NCBI GenBank assembly: GCA_017935865.1
Contig: JAGBGT010000024.1
Coordinates: forward strand, 1-64,000
DNA: 64,000 nt
DNA from: Ruminococcus sp.
Lineage (GTDB): Bacteria; Bacillota; Clostridia; Oscillospirales; Ruminococcaceae
Direction of reading: 5' to 3'
Each line of letters opens with the position of its first letter. Within the stretch, counting starts at the first letter, position 1. Positions 1-7,773 of the stretch are shown here, in pieces. A program made the position numbers and the translations under genes. The notes beneath the pieces were generated by a model, which saw only the letters and a list, made by a program, of their open reading frames with translations, made no database searches and was not told where the DNA came from.

Positions 1-357
1 CTTGTAATTCCTGAGCTCAACGGCAAGCTCATCGGTTCTGCTCAGAGAGTTCCTGTTCCTACAGGTTCTACAACTATCCTTACGGCTGTTGTAAAGGGTG
101 CTGATGTTACTGTTGACGGCATCAACGCTGCTATGAAGGCTGCTGCTTCCGAGTCATTCGGCTACAACACAGATCAGATCGTTTCTTCTGACGTTATCGG
201 CATGAAGTACGGTTCACTCTTCGACGCTACACAGACAATGGTTTCCAAGATCGCTGACGACCTCTATGAGGTTCAGGTTGTTTCCTGGTACGATAACGAG
301 AATTCTTACACATCACAGATGGTAAGAACTATCAAGTACTTCGCAGAGCTTGGCTAA
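1..357 (+). CDS. gap: glyceraldehyde-3-phosphate dehydrogenase, C-terminal part (5' end outside window)
   Basis: This is the last 118 residues of type I GAPDH, the glycolytic enzyme that converts glyceraldehyde-3-phosphate and phosphate to 1,3-bisphosphoglycerate with NAD+. The frame is open from base 1 and stops with TAA. It contains the family's catalytic-domain landmarks: [12 protein letters not shown] (residues about 12-23), the strand ending in KYGSLFD, and [15 protein letters not shown] near the end, which contributes to the tetramer and NAD site. The N-terminal Rossmann half and the catalytic Cys lie left of the window. A strong terminator follows directly. The identification is secure. 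Confidence 0.97.
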   Translation, partial: LVIPELNGKLIGSAQRVPVPTGSTTILTAVVKGADVTVDGINAAMKAAASESFGYNTDQIVSSDVIGMKYGSLFDATQTMVSKIADDLYEVQVVSWYDNENSYTSQMVRTIKYFAELG

Positions 358-374
358 TCGAAACTGAAACAGCA

Positions 375-407
375 AAAAGGGACTGCCTGATAGCAGTCCC
401 TTTTTTT
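375..407 (+). terminator. rho-independent terminator of gap
   Basis: An 8-bp perfect GC-rich stem (GGGACTGC / GCAGTCCC) with a 6-base loop is followed by seven T residues. It begins 22 bases after the gap stop codon. Confidence 0.93.
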
Positions 408-441
408 ATAGCTTTTCGTTTATCAGCAAAGACGCTTTTAA

Positions 442-642
442 TTACTGCATCTTGTAGCTGTTGATCATCTTCTGAACCATTCTGCCGCCTACAGAACCAG
501 CCTCACGGGAAGTGAGGTCGCCGTTGTAGCCGTCCTTCAGGTTAACGCCAAGCTCGGAAGCAGACTCCATCTTGAATCTCTCCAGAGCCTGTCTGCCCTT
601 TTCTGTCATGATACCGCTGTTATTATTGCTATTGTTACTCAT
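442..642 (-). CDS. alpha/beta-type small acid-soluble spore protein
   Basis: This 66-residue protein belongs to the SASP family that coats and protects DNA in dormant spores and is degraded by the GPR protease at germination. The family signature is visible: a variable Asn/Ser-rich N-terminus, then ASELGVNLKDGYNGDLTSRE and GSVGGRMVQKMI, the two DNA-binding helix segments. The start has a good ribosome site (AAGGAGAA). Upstream, a GAGTA-N18-CACAATTA arrangement at about 660-690 on the minus strand vaguely resembles a SigG promoter, but the match is poor. The rest of 643-863 holds nothing I recognise. The gene is a direct marker that the organism can, or recently could, sporulate. Confidence 0.93.
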   Translation of the reverse strand: MSNNSNNNSGIMTEKGRQALERFKMESASELGVNLKDGYNGDLTSREAGSVGGRMVQKMINSYKMQ

Positions 643-1017
643 ATCAATTTCTCCTTTAAATTAATTGTGATGCCGTGATAGTATTATTACTCGCGAGACT
701 TTAATTATCAAAGGTAATTTTTTGAAGAAAATGCTTGCAACAGCCTGTAAAGCTGCCATGAGCTTTTTGCCCAAATACTTGCGGCTGTTTTTTAGTGAAA
801 AGTGCCTTTGAAATATATTTTTTAATATGTTATAATAAAGATATGAAAGTTCTGCTTTCATAAGAGCCTGTTTAGTATCTCGGTGTGTGCAGATTTTCGA
901 GCAGATTTTTCAACCGACAAGGAGAAAAGCCGCAGGAATGCTGACGCATTTCAAGGTTTTTCGACGAAGTTCAGGCGAAAAATCTGCCGAAAAGATGTGT
1001 GCAGCGAGATGCTAAAC

Positions 1018-2430
1018 CACTATCCACAACTTAACAACTCATAAATTAGACTTTCTGTTATGATGAAATTTGCAATTACGAGTATTTTCATAACGAGGAG
1101 TTTTTCCGTCATCGGGACGAATAGGAACGACAGAGTATTGTATTTCAAGAATAATTCTATTCAGTTTCTTAACACGATGTAAAGGATTACGGCTGAATAC
1201 GGCATCAGCAAGCCTTTCACGCATAGAACCAATTAAAGTGTTGACATTAGCCTGATACTCGTATTTATTATTTTTATCTTTACGATCAGATTTGATTTTC
1301 TTGTCAGCCTCGTTCTTGGCGATAGCAGCCATGTTTGCAAGATACATACTGATCCAGAAATCCTGCATGATGATATTCTCGGTAAAACCGCCAAAACATG
1401 GCAATTCAAGCTTATTCTTGACGATGTCAAACTTAACCTCAACAGGCCATCTTTTGAAATAAAGCTCTTTAAAATTACCTTCATCAAGATCAAAAAGATT
1501 TGTCAACAGCGTTTCAATTTCACCCGATGGCAGTGTGAATTTCACGACACGAACAGTCATATTTTCATACATTTTGATGGTATGACTCCCCAGCGACAGT
1601 TTATCTATCTCGGTATTGAATTTATTTCTGAGGCGAAACAGATAGTACGATTTTTCAGAAAAAAGCCTGATGAGTTCTTCACTTGCGTAGCCTCTGTCCA
1701 TGATAAAAATTGCATCTTTTAAGTCGATGATCCTTGCGACATTTTCAATGTGATCTTTAGCATGGGAGTGTTCGCTAACGTTTAGCGGAGAAAATGCAGC
1801 ATCCATGATAAAGTCATTCATAACGTCATAGGCTATGCTCATGCGTGCACTTGGTGAAGATGCTTTTGCACCCGTTCCTCCAAACCTTTCAAGAAGAGAT
1901 GGTAGATTTGGCAGCGGTGTTACTGAACCGTCAATTGCAATGATGTATTTACCGTAAAGCTTATGAAGCGTATCAAGATATTCTTTCCCATAAAAAGCAT
2001 CCTTAATAGCTGTAAAAAGCTTTTCAAACGGCGAATGATCAAACTTGCTGCGAGCCTTGCTCAAAGCCTGCTGAGACATAGTTATCCCCTTACTTTCAAA
2101 GAATTTATTCAAAGCAGCCTGCGATGATGTTTTGTACATGGAAAGCAAAAATTTCAGTAGCCTTTCAAATGGCATTTTGCGGTTTCTTGTGAAATATTCT
2201 GGTTCAAAACGGCTCTCATTCAGCGTAGATGCTGCTCTCATAATTGATGCTGAAATAGCTACAGCAACTGCAAGTGACAACATAGAAATGCACCTCATAA
2301 TCAAGAAGTGTATCAATTTGATACCTACTTCCGATTTTATTGGCTTTTTCTTTTTGTCAAGTGGTATTTTGCACAAAATTTAGATTGCGGTTTTGTGTAT
2401 TATTTTGTTGTGCTTAAGTTGTGGATAGTG
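1018..2430 (-). mobile_element. complete IS4-family insertion sequence, 1413 bp
   Basis: The element is bounded by a perfect 17-bp terminal inverted repeat, CACTATCCACAACTTAA at 1018-1034 and its complement at 2414-2430. A 10-bp target duplication GATGCTAAAC flanks it (1008-1017 and 2431-2440). That duplication length fits the IS4 family. It carries one intact transposase gene, and the perfect ends and duplication suggest recent insertion. The target is the right end of a family A repeat. Confidence 0.96.
1039..2376 (-). CDS. IS4-family DDE transposase
   Basis: This 445-residue transposase cuts and pastes the IS by RNase H-fold DDE chemistry. The three acidic residues are visible: D in IAIDGS (about residue 148), D in IFIMDRGYAS (about 226), and E in the IS4 signature Y-x2-R-x3-E-x6-K, read as YFKRWPVEVKFDIVK (about 307-321). 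The C-terminus is basic (HHNRKSNL). The gene fills the IS between its terminal repeats with no lesion, so it may be active. The annotated start could be replaced by an internal Met (MRCISML, about residue 27). Confidence 0.94.
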   Translation of the reverse strand: MCKIPLDKKKKPIKSEVGIKLIHFLIMRCISMLSLAVAVAISASIMRAASTLNESRFEPEYFTRNRKMPFERLLKFLLSMYKTSSQAALNKFFESKGITMSQQALSKARSKFDHSPFEKLFTAIKDAFYGKEYLDTLHKLYGKYIIAIDGSVTPLPNLPSLLERFGGTGAKASSPSARMSIAYDVMNDFIMDAAFSPLNVSEHSHAKDHIENVARIIDLKDAIFIMDRGYASEELIRLFSEKSYYLFRLRNKFNTEIDKLSLGSHTIKMYENMTVRVVKFTLPSGEIETLLTNLFDLDEGNFKELYFKRWPVEVKFDIVKNKLELPCFGGFTENIIMQDFWISMYLANMAAIAKNEADKKIKSDRKDKNNKYEYQANVNTLIGSMRERLADAVFSRNPLHRVKKLNRIILEIQYSVVPIRPDDGKTPRYENTRNCKFHHNRKSNL

Positions 2431-2449
2431 GATGCTAAACAGGCTCTAA

Positions 2450-2480
2450 GGCAATACCGCACAGATATTGTGGGTATTGG
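2450..2480. repeat. repeat family B, mini-copy
   Basis: It begins with the family B end GGCAATACCGCACA and closes after about 31 bp with TGTGGGTATTGG, a degraded opposite end. It sits directly against the TAA target duplication of family A copy 1, so two repeat families are side by side here. Confidence 0.6.
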
Positions 2481-2506
2481 AGTATATTGTAAGGCGGCGA
2501 TCTATT

Positions 2507-3004
2507 TTGAATTATAAAATCGGCGAGTATGTTATCTATAACGGACTTGAGGTCTGCAAGATCGGTGAAAACGTCATTCGCGAATTTGACGGGGAGAAAT
2601 TGGAGTATATGACATTATATCCTACCGATATAAACACAACGATATATATTCCGGCGGAAAAATGTGGCAGTTTGCTTCGTCCCATGCTCTCCCGGGAGGA
2701 ATTGCTGAGGATCATTGATATGATACCCGATATCAGCGAGCAAGGCCGCGACAGCAATATCGACTTTGCCGAGGCTGTGAAAAGCGGCGACCATAAGAGT
2801 ATTCTTGCGGTTATGAGCTCTATTTATGCAAGAGGTCAGAAGCGCGCCAAGGACGGAAAAACTCTGTTTAAAACAGACAGGCGGAATTTCGATATTGCCA
2901 AGAAGATCATACATAACGAGATCGCCTATTCTTTCGGCATCAAGCCCTCCGACGCCGAAAAATTCATCAGCGACAGGATTGAAGAAAAGAAAATGAAAAA
3001 GTAA
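2507..3004 (+). CDS. CarD/CdnL-like RNA polymerase-binding regulator
   Basis: This 165-residue protein resembles the CarD/CdnL family. The N-terminal part (YKIGEYVIYNGLEVCKIGE, then a short beta-rich stretch to about residue 50) looks like the Tudor-like domain that binds the RNA polymerase beta subunit. The rest is helical and basic (KIIHNEIAYSFGIKPSDAEKFISDRI), as in the DNA-contacting domain. I chose the TTG at 2507, with AAGGCG upstream, over the ATG at 2468. The homologous sequence begins at the TTG, and the ATG lies inside the family B repeat. The role as a transcription initiation regulator is inferred from the family. Confidence 0.82.
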   Translation: MNYKIGEYVIYNGLEVCKIGENVIREFDGEKLEYMTLYPTDINTTIYIPAEKCGSLLRPMLSREELLRIIDMIPDISEQGRDSNIDFAEAVKSGDHKSILAVMSSIYARGQKRAKDGKTLFKTDRRNFDIAKKIIHNEIAYSFGIKPSDAEKFISDRIEEKKMKK

Positions 3005-3038
3005 TTTTTTCTTGGAGAAAATTTGTGCAAATCTGCCT

Positions 3039-3067
3039 TTAACAGAAAAGACATAATTTGATATAAT
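3039..3067 (+). promoter_or_regulatory. sigma-A promoter before the DUF2798 gene
   Basis: The -35 TTAACA (3039-3044), 17-bp spacer and -10 TATAAT (3062-3067) place the start site near 3074, about 90 bases before the start codon at 3163. Confidence 0.72.
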
Positions 3068-3095
3068 TATTATTGTTCACAGCGTAGAATTGATC

Positions 3096-3130
3096 AGCGT
3101 GAGGCGATTTTTGTCGTTTCACGCTTTTTT
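3096..3130 (+). terminator. terminator-like hairpin in the DUF2798 leader
   Basis: A 7-bp stem (AGCGTGA / TCACGCT) with an internal GCGA/TCG pairing is followed by TTTTT. It could end CarD-gene transcripts. It also lies between the promoter at 3039-3067 and the next gene, so it would act as an attenuator on transcripts from that promoter. Confidence 0.65.
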
Positions 3131-3162
3131 ACGCCCAATTAAAATAGAAAGGTTGATTTTTT

Positions 3163-3723
3163 ATGCCACGAAACCAATTTCAGCGAATGAGCTTCGCACT
3201 GCTTATTGTCATTGTAACAGTTCATGCCTATGTTTTCTACAGTCTATATGTAGTAAACGGAGACACTTTCCTCGCCCTTGATCCGGACGCTACGGGAGTT
3301 CTGGACGCTATCAGCAAAATGGACGGTGTTTATATGCTGGGACGCTCCATGCCGATATGGGCGGTCATCCTTATCGAGTTCGTCCTCGCCTACCTCCTGG
3401 AATGCGTCCTTGGCAGCCCATGCTCGTTCAGGCTTGCCTGCAAGGTTTTTGATCCCAGAGAGACTCATCCGGTACTTTTTGAGACTGCTATAATCTGCGC
3501 AACAGTAGGAATTATGTGCCCTTCAATGAGCCTGATCGCCGCTTTCCTCTACTATCCGTACTACGCCGGATTTGATTTCCTCACACTTCTGGCGAACTGG
3601 ATAAAGCTGGTTTGCTATAACCTCCCATTTGCGTATTTCTCTCAGCTTTTCTTCATTCAGCCCCTTATCAGAACGATATTCAAGTTTCTTTTCAGGAAAG
3701 ATATTGCTTCGAGACAAAACTGA
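3163..3723 (+). CDS. DUF2798-type integral membrane protein
   Basis: This 186-residue membrane protein opens with MPRNQFQR followed by a hydrophobic helix (about 9-29), which is the usual opening of DUF2798 proteins. Further hydrophobic segments lie at about 60-85, 105-132 and 138-165, suggesting four transmembrane helices. The ribosome site is GAAAGG, 12 bases before the ATG. The function of the family is not known. It is monocistronic here, with its own promoter and a leader hairpin. Confidence 0.78.
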   Translation: MPRNQFQRMSFALLIVIVTVHAYVFYSLYVVNGDTFLALDPDATGVLDAISKMDGVYMLGRSMPIWAVILIEFVLAYLLECVLGSPCSFRLACKVFDPRETHPVLFETAIICATVGIMCPSMSLIAAFLYYPYYAGFDFLTLLANWIKLVCYNLPFAYFSQLFFIQPLIRTIFKFLFRKDIASRQN

Positions 3724-3799
3724 GAGCATATATACTCGACGCTGTTGCAAAATATCCAGTAATAGGGTTTGAGACGAAGTTCCAAATCAACGCAGCCGA

Positions 3800-3848
3800 T
3801 AACATTGGGTTTCCAAAAGGACTATGTCCCTTTGGAAACCCAATGTTA
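3800..3848. repeat. long perfect intergenic hairpin
   Basis: The arms begin and end TAACATTGGG / CCCAATGTTA and pair over about 20 bp with one bulge, around a short TAT loop. The element lies between convergent genes and may terminate the feo operon on the minus strand. Its right arm contains GTCCCTTTGGAAACCC (3826-3841), which recurs exactly in the multi-hairpin element near 61341. Confidence 0.8.
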
Positions 3849-3856
3849 CATATATA

Positions 3857-4009
3857 TCACTTACTATCGTTACAATGGCACTTCCCGGAACAGCATTTTG
3901 AATTAGGACATCCGATGCAATGCTGTCCGTTCCTCTTCGCCCTGATAAGATAAACCGAAATCGAAACCACGATTGCAAGCACGATTGCAATAATTATAAT
4001 ATTTTCCAT
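3857..4009 (-). CDS. FeoB-associated Cys-rich membrane protein
   Basis: This 50-residue protein has one N-terminal transmembrane helix (MENIIIIAIVLAIVVSISVY) and a short cytoplasmic tail with six cysteines (HCIGCPNSKCCSGKCHC). It matches the small proteins encoded directly after feoB in many Firmicutes. They are thought to help FeoB by binding iron or by anchoring, but the role is not settled. The start is one base from the feoB stop codon, so the two are translationally coupled. Confidence 0.88.
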   Translation of the reverse strand: MENIIIIAIVLAIVVSISVYLIRAKRNGQHCIGCPNSKCCSGKCHCNDSK

Positions 4010-4010
4010 A

Positions 4011-6011
4011 TTAAGCCTTTCCAAGTGCATACTCAGATTTAAGCTCACGATTTGAGCGGTTGATAAGGTATGCGATAATTCCGACAATGGCAAGCACAAT
4101 TACAAGTCCCACAACTGCGCCTGCAATGTTCAGCGATGAGGGCGATGTTACAAGCGTTCCGATCGTGTATACCAGGTAACCGATCGTATAACCTGTTGCC
4201 ATCTGGAAGCCGATTCCGCCCCAGAGCCACTTAGCTGACTTCATCTCGGAGTTCATAGCACCGATAGCTGCAAAGCAAGGCGGTGAGAAGAGATTGAACA
4301 TAAGATATGCCATGGCTGCAACCTTCGTTATAGCCATAATACCTGCCGCTGCTGCACCTGCTCCCTCCATAAGGACAAGATCTTCCGTGTCGATGAGATT
4401 TTCAAGTCCGACGAAGCAAACCGCAAGAGTTCCGACAACGTTTTCCTTGGCGATGAATCCCGTAACTGCCGCTGCTGCAAGCTGCCAGCTCAGTACGCCG
4501 ACGATCGGGAAGAGAACGTAAGCAAACGGCGATGCAATATATGCAAGAATTGAACTGTCTGCTGTTTCTGCAACGTGGAATGTCCAATCAAAGGTCTGCA
4601 TGATCTGAACTGCTGTATTGCAAAGGAGGATTATCGTTGCCGCCTTTACTATGTAAGCCCAGCCGCGGCTGCACATTGATTTGAATGCGCCCCAGAGGGA
4701 GGGAACTTTGTACTCGGGAAGCTCGATGATAAAGAAGGATTTTCTTACCTTGTAGCCCGTGATCTTATTTATGAGAAGTGCGCCCAGGAAAATGAGGATT
4801 ATTCCGGAGAAATACATTACAGCACTTACCCATCCTGCATCGTCAAAGAATGCGCCGGCAAAGAGGGCGATAACGGGAATCTTCGCACCGCAGGGCATCA
4901 TAGGTGTGAGCATTGCTGTTGCCCGGCGCTCACGCTCATTCTTGATCGTGCGGCTTGCCATAATTCCGGGAACACCGCATCCGATACCGATTACAAATGG
5001 AATAACAGATTTTCCTGAAAGTCCGACTTTTTTGAATATCGGATCAAGAACCACTGCAACTCTTGACATATAACCGCAGTCCTCCAGAAGAGCGATCAGG
5101 AAGTACATGATCATAACCAGCGGCAGGAAGCCGAGAACCGCGATAACGCCGCCGATGATACCGTCTACCAGAAGCGCTGAGAGCAGCGGTGAAGCGTTCT
5201 CTAAAAGTCCGCCTACCCAGCCCTGGAACTGCTCCATCCAGCCGACAAGCGTGTCAGCAATAAAGGGACCTACCCAGACTTGTGATATCTGGAATACCAG
5301 GAACATTACAACGGCAAAAATCGGGATGCCAAGCAGTTTATTTGTAATAACATTGTCGATCTTATCGCCGAAATTTTCTTCCTTAGTCAGAACCTTTCTC
5401 GTTTCGACCTGCTTTACCAAATCATTTACGAAAGCGAAACGGTCGCGGTCAGCCTTTTCGACTGCTGTTTTATCGGTAAGGTCAATATTGCCCTGCCGAT
5501 ACGGAGCATTCTGCTGCTTTCCAGCCTGTTTAACAGCCGCTTTCACTACATCAGCCAGTCCCTCCGAAGCATTGGAAGCCGTCTTGATAACTGGGCATCC
5601 CAGCTTCTCCGCAAGCTTGACCTCGTCAATTTTCGTCTCTTTCTTCTTGTTTATGTCGTTCTTGTTCAGCGCAACGACAACGGGAATCCCAAGCTCCAGA
5701 AGCTGTGTTGTGAAGAAAAGGCTTCTGCTCAGATTTGTGGAATCCACAATGTTGATGATAACGTCCGGATTCTCTTTCTTAACGTATGAGCTTGCAATGC
5801 TTTCTTCGCTGGTGAAGGGAGACATTGAGTAAGCGCCCGGAAGGTCAACGGCGATCAGCTCAGCGCCTGCCGTATACGCTTTCTTAATGGGGTGCTCTTT
5901 CTTGTCGACTGTAACGCCTGCCCAGTTTCCGACCCTTTCGTTTCTTCCCGTCAAGGCGTTGTACATAGTTGTTTTACCCGAGTTCGGGTTGCCTGTCAAG
6001 GCAATTCTCAT
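4011..6011 (-). CDS. feoB: ferrous iron transporter FeoB
   Basis: FeoB (666 residues) imports Fe2+ across the cytoplasmic membrane. The N-terminal G domain has the P-loop GNPNSGKTT (7-15), switch region with GVTVD, G3 DLPG (56-59) and G4 NKND. A helical GDI-like spacer follows. The membrane part from about 225 has the two Gate motifs with GCGVPGIMASRTI and CGAKIPV, and several hydrophobic helices. It lacks the long C-terminal extension of gamma-proteobacterial FeoB, as usual in Firmicutes. It lies 66 bp after feoA in one operon. The start ATG has GGAGGTAT upstream. Confidence 0.97.
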   Translation of the reverse strand: MRIALTGNPNSGKTTMYNALTGRNERVGNWAGVTVDKKEHPIKKAYTAGAELIAVDLPGAYSMSPFTSEESIASSYVKKENPDVIINIVDSTNLSRSLFFTTQLLELGIPVVVALNKNDINKKKETKIDEVKLAEKLGCPVIKTASNASEGLADVVKAAVKQAGKQQNAPYRQGNIDLTDKTAVEKADRDRFAFVNDLVKQVETRKVLTKEENFGDKIDNVITNKLLGIPIFAVVMFLVFQISQVWVGPFIADTLVGWMEQFQGWVGGLLENASPLLSALLVDGIIGGVIAVLGFLPLVMIMYFLIALLEDCGYMSRVAVVLDPIFKKVGLSGKSVIPFVIGIGCGVPGIMASRTIKNERERRATAMLTPMMPCGAKIPVIALFAGAFFDDAGWVSAVMYFSGIILIFLGALLINKITGYKVRKSFFIIELPEYKVPSLWGAFKSMCSRGWAYIVKAATIILLCNTAVQIMQTFDWTFHVAETADSSILAYIASPFAYVLFPIVGVLSWQLAAAAVTGFIAKENVVGTLAVCFVGLENLIDTEDLVLMEGAGAAAAGIMAITKVAAMAYLMFNLFSPPCFAAIGAMNSEMKSAKWLWGGIGFQMATGYTIGYLVYTIGTLVTSPSSLNIAGAVVGLVIVLAIVGIIAYLINRSNRELKSEYALGKA

Positions 6012-6077
6012 AGTAAATACCTCCTATACTTGTTATATATAGCTAACTGATAGTCTTAAAATAAAGGCTTGATCAGA

Positions 6078-6290
6078 TCAAACCTCTATAGCATCAGCTA
6101 ATTGCTTGTCAATATTGTATCGGGCATCTTTTATAGATACAACATAGCCGCTATTTCTGCGTGAAATAAGGGTTATCTTCTCTCCACTGTAGCAGCCGAG
6201 AGAAAACAGGAATGAAATCAACTCCTCGTCATCGGCATTAATCTTTTTGATAATGTACTCCTGTCCGTCTACGCCATCTTTCAGTGTCAT
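6078..6290 (-). CDS. feoA: FeoA-domain protein
   Basis: FeoA (70 residues) is the small SH3-like cytoplasmic partner of FeoB. The fold pattern is visible: GQEYIIKKI, a helix LISFLFSLGCYSGEKITLISR, then GYVVSIKDARYNIDKQLADAIEV, which contains the typical ending in which an Arg/Tyr pair precedes the 'ID..lA..I.V' motif. I set the start at MTLKDG because GGGAGTGA precedes it at proper spacing. Longer in-frame extensions read through the promoter. Confidence 0.9.
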   Translation of the reverse strand: MTLKDGVDGQEYIIKKINADDEELISFLFSLGCYSGEKITLISRRNSGYVVSIKDARYNIDKQLADAIEV

Positions 6291-6301
6291 CGTCTCACTC
6301 C

Positions 6302-6324
6302 CAACATATATACTTGCTATGTTG
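6302..6324. promoter_or_regulatory. candidate operator of the feo operon
   Basis: A perfect inverted repeat CAACATA-N9-TATGTTG lies just downstream of the -10 box and ends 12 bases before the feoA start codon. Its position suits a repressor. An iron-responsive DtxR- or Fur-type regulator is plausible from context, but the sequence does not match their well-known boxes closely. Confidence 0.4.
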
Positions 6325-6326
6325 TT

Positions 6327-6355
6327 ATTATACACTAATACGCGAAATTTGTCAA
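6327..6355 (-). promoter_or_regulatory. consensus sigma-A promoter of feoA-feoB
   Basis: On the minus strand, TTGACA (6355-6350), a 17-bp spacer and TATAAT (6332-6327) match consensus exactly. Confidence 0.9.
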
Positions 6356-6470
6356 TACCGGCAACTGATTTTCGGTAATTTGCAGAAAAGTTAGCAGGTG
6401 TTAACATTTGTTTTCGTTATATTCTACAAACTTTTATATATTGACATTTTAAGCGGCAGGTCTATTTATA

Positions 6471-6642
6471 GGCAATACCGCACAGAGATTGTGCGGCAGA
6501 TGCGCAGTCAGATTTTTCGTCAGATGGCACAGATTCGACGCAGCAATACTGACGTATTGCAAGGAGAATTTGTGCGATATGACGGAAAATCTGCAATCAG
6601 ATGACGTGCAAAGCCGTCAGGCGGTCTTTGTGCGGTGTTGCC
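6471..6642. repeat. repeat family B, full copy (172 bp)
   Basis: The ends are GGCAATACCGCACA and TGTGCGGTGTTGCC. The interior contains TCAGATTTTTCGTCA, whose partial complement TGACGGAAAATCTG comes later, so the element folds into a long imperfect hairpin. Its tip region holds the core AATAC-TGAC-GTATT (6545-6558) and then GCAAGGAG. No clear target duplication is seen. Confidence 0.82.
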
Positions 6643-6687
6643 TCTACTTCTTGGATAGAAATAATCGCATATTTTTTCATTTTTTCC

Positions 6688-6716
6688 TTGCAATAGCGGC
6701 TGAAAAATGGTATAAT
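6688..6716 (+). promoter_or_regulatory. promoter of the MoxR operon
   Basis: TTGCAA, a 17-bp spacer and TATAAT lie about 97 bases before the MoxR start codon. Confidence 0.8.
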
Positions 6717-6812
6717 TAATCTATATGCGTGCAGCAGATCCACATTCAGACTTTCAACAACCTGCATAATGCTGTGATGCCGTATACAAAATCCAATTTC
6801 AGGAGAATTATC

Positions 6813-7769
6813 ATGAATAATACCTACTATGCAAAACAAATCAACGACATTGTTGCCGAGGTCAAAAAAGCTGTCATCGGCAAGGATGCTATTATTATCA
6901 AGACGCTTCTGGCGATCCTCTGCAAAGGACATATTCTCATCGAGGACATCCCCGGAGTTGGAAAAACAACTCTCGCCCTTGCGTTTTCAAAGGCTCTTTC
7001 CCTCGAGCACAACCGTATGCAGTTCACCCCGGACGTGCTCCCCTCGGACATAACAGGATTTTCTGTTTTCAATAAGGTGAAAAATAATTTTGAATTTCGT
7101 CCGGGCGTTGCGTTCTGCAACCTTTTCCTTGCTGATGAGATAAACAGAACCTCCAGCAAAACTCAGTCCGCGCTGCTGGAGCTTATGGAGGAAAAAAGCA
7201 TTACTGTTGACGGCAATACATATAAGCTTCCCGAGCCGTACACGGTCATCGCTACCCAGAATCCCATAGGCTCGGCAGGTACTCATAATCTCCCGGACTC
7301 TCAGTTGGACCGGTTCATGATAAAGCTCAGCATGGGATATCCGGACTTCAAGGACGAAGTCTCGATCCTAAAAGCGAAATTCAGCTCATCCCCTCTTGAC
7401 AGCGTGAGCGAGGTCGCCAATACAAGGACAATAACCGAACTTCAGGACTATATTTCAAATATATACATTGACGACAGAGTTTATGAGTACATCGTTCAGC
7501 TTTCCGCCGCTACGAGAAATCATCCCATGATAAAGCTCGGAGTCAGCCCGCGCGGTACTCTTGCCCTTATGCAGATCTCTAAAGGCATCGCCGCAGCTAT
7601 GGGACGGGACTATGTTATTCCCGAGGACGTTTCCTACATATGCAGCGACGTCTTTGAGCACCGTATCATGCTCAATTCCAAGGCAAAGCTCGCCGAACTG
7701 ACATCTGCCGCCGTTATTGCCGACATCATCAAGTCTGTCCCTGCGCCCGGCATAGCCGAAACCAGATAA
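6813..7769 (+). CDS. MoxR-family AAA+ ATPase
   Basis: This 318-residue AAA+ ATPase acts as a chaperone-like partner of membrane or VWA-type proteins. It has Walker A GVGKTT (about 48-53), Walker B LFLADEINR (about 104-112), sensor 1 in TVIATQNP, and the MoxR-type LPDSQLDRFM arginine-finger region. The C-terminal lid contains GVSPRGTLAL. The start follows CAGGAGA at good spacing. It is the first gene of a three-gene operon with DUF58 and transglutaminase proteins, a widespread arrangement linked to cell envelope processes. Confidence 0.93.
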   Translation: MNNTYYAKQINDIVAEVKKAVIGKDAIIIKTLLAILCKGHILIEDIPGVGKTTLALAFSKALSLEHNRMQFTPDVLPSDITGFSVFNKVKNNFEFRPGVAFCNLFLADEINRTSSKTQSALLELMEEKSITVDGNTYKLPEPYTVIATQNPIGSAGTHNLPDSQLDRFMIKLSMGYPDFKDEVSILKAKFSSSPLDSVSEVANTRTITELQDYISNIYIDDRVYEYIVQLSAATRNHPMIKLGVSPRGTLALMQISKGIAAAMGRDYVIPEDVSYICSDVFEHRIMLNSKAKLAELTSAAVIADIIKSVPAPGIAETR

Positions 7770-7773
7770 CGCT

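Larger units (their letters stand above)
864..2446. repeat. repeat family A, copy 1, interrupted by an IS
   Basis: This is a 160-bp non-autonomous element once the nested IS and its duplicated target are removed. The ends are inverted: GAGCCTGTTTAGTATCTCG on the left and a tail ending GATGCTAAACAGGCTC on the right. A 3-bp direct repeat TAA flanks it (861-863 and 2447-2449). The interior matches the copy at 47191-47350 almost base for base and encodes no protein. An IS4-family element has inserted 6 bp before the right end. Confidence 0.88.

Noticed and set aside
661..861. A 66-codon open frame on the minus strand upstream of the spore protein gene
   Set aside because: It has no ribosome site and an unnatural composition, and it overlaps the promoter region of the spore protein gene.
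2468..2506. An ATG 39 bases upstream as the start of the CarD-like gene
   Set aside because: The extra residues lie in the family B repeat and do not resemble the family. The TTG at 2507 has a suitable ribosome site.
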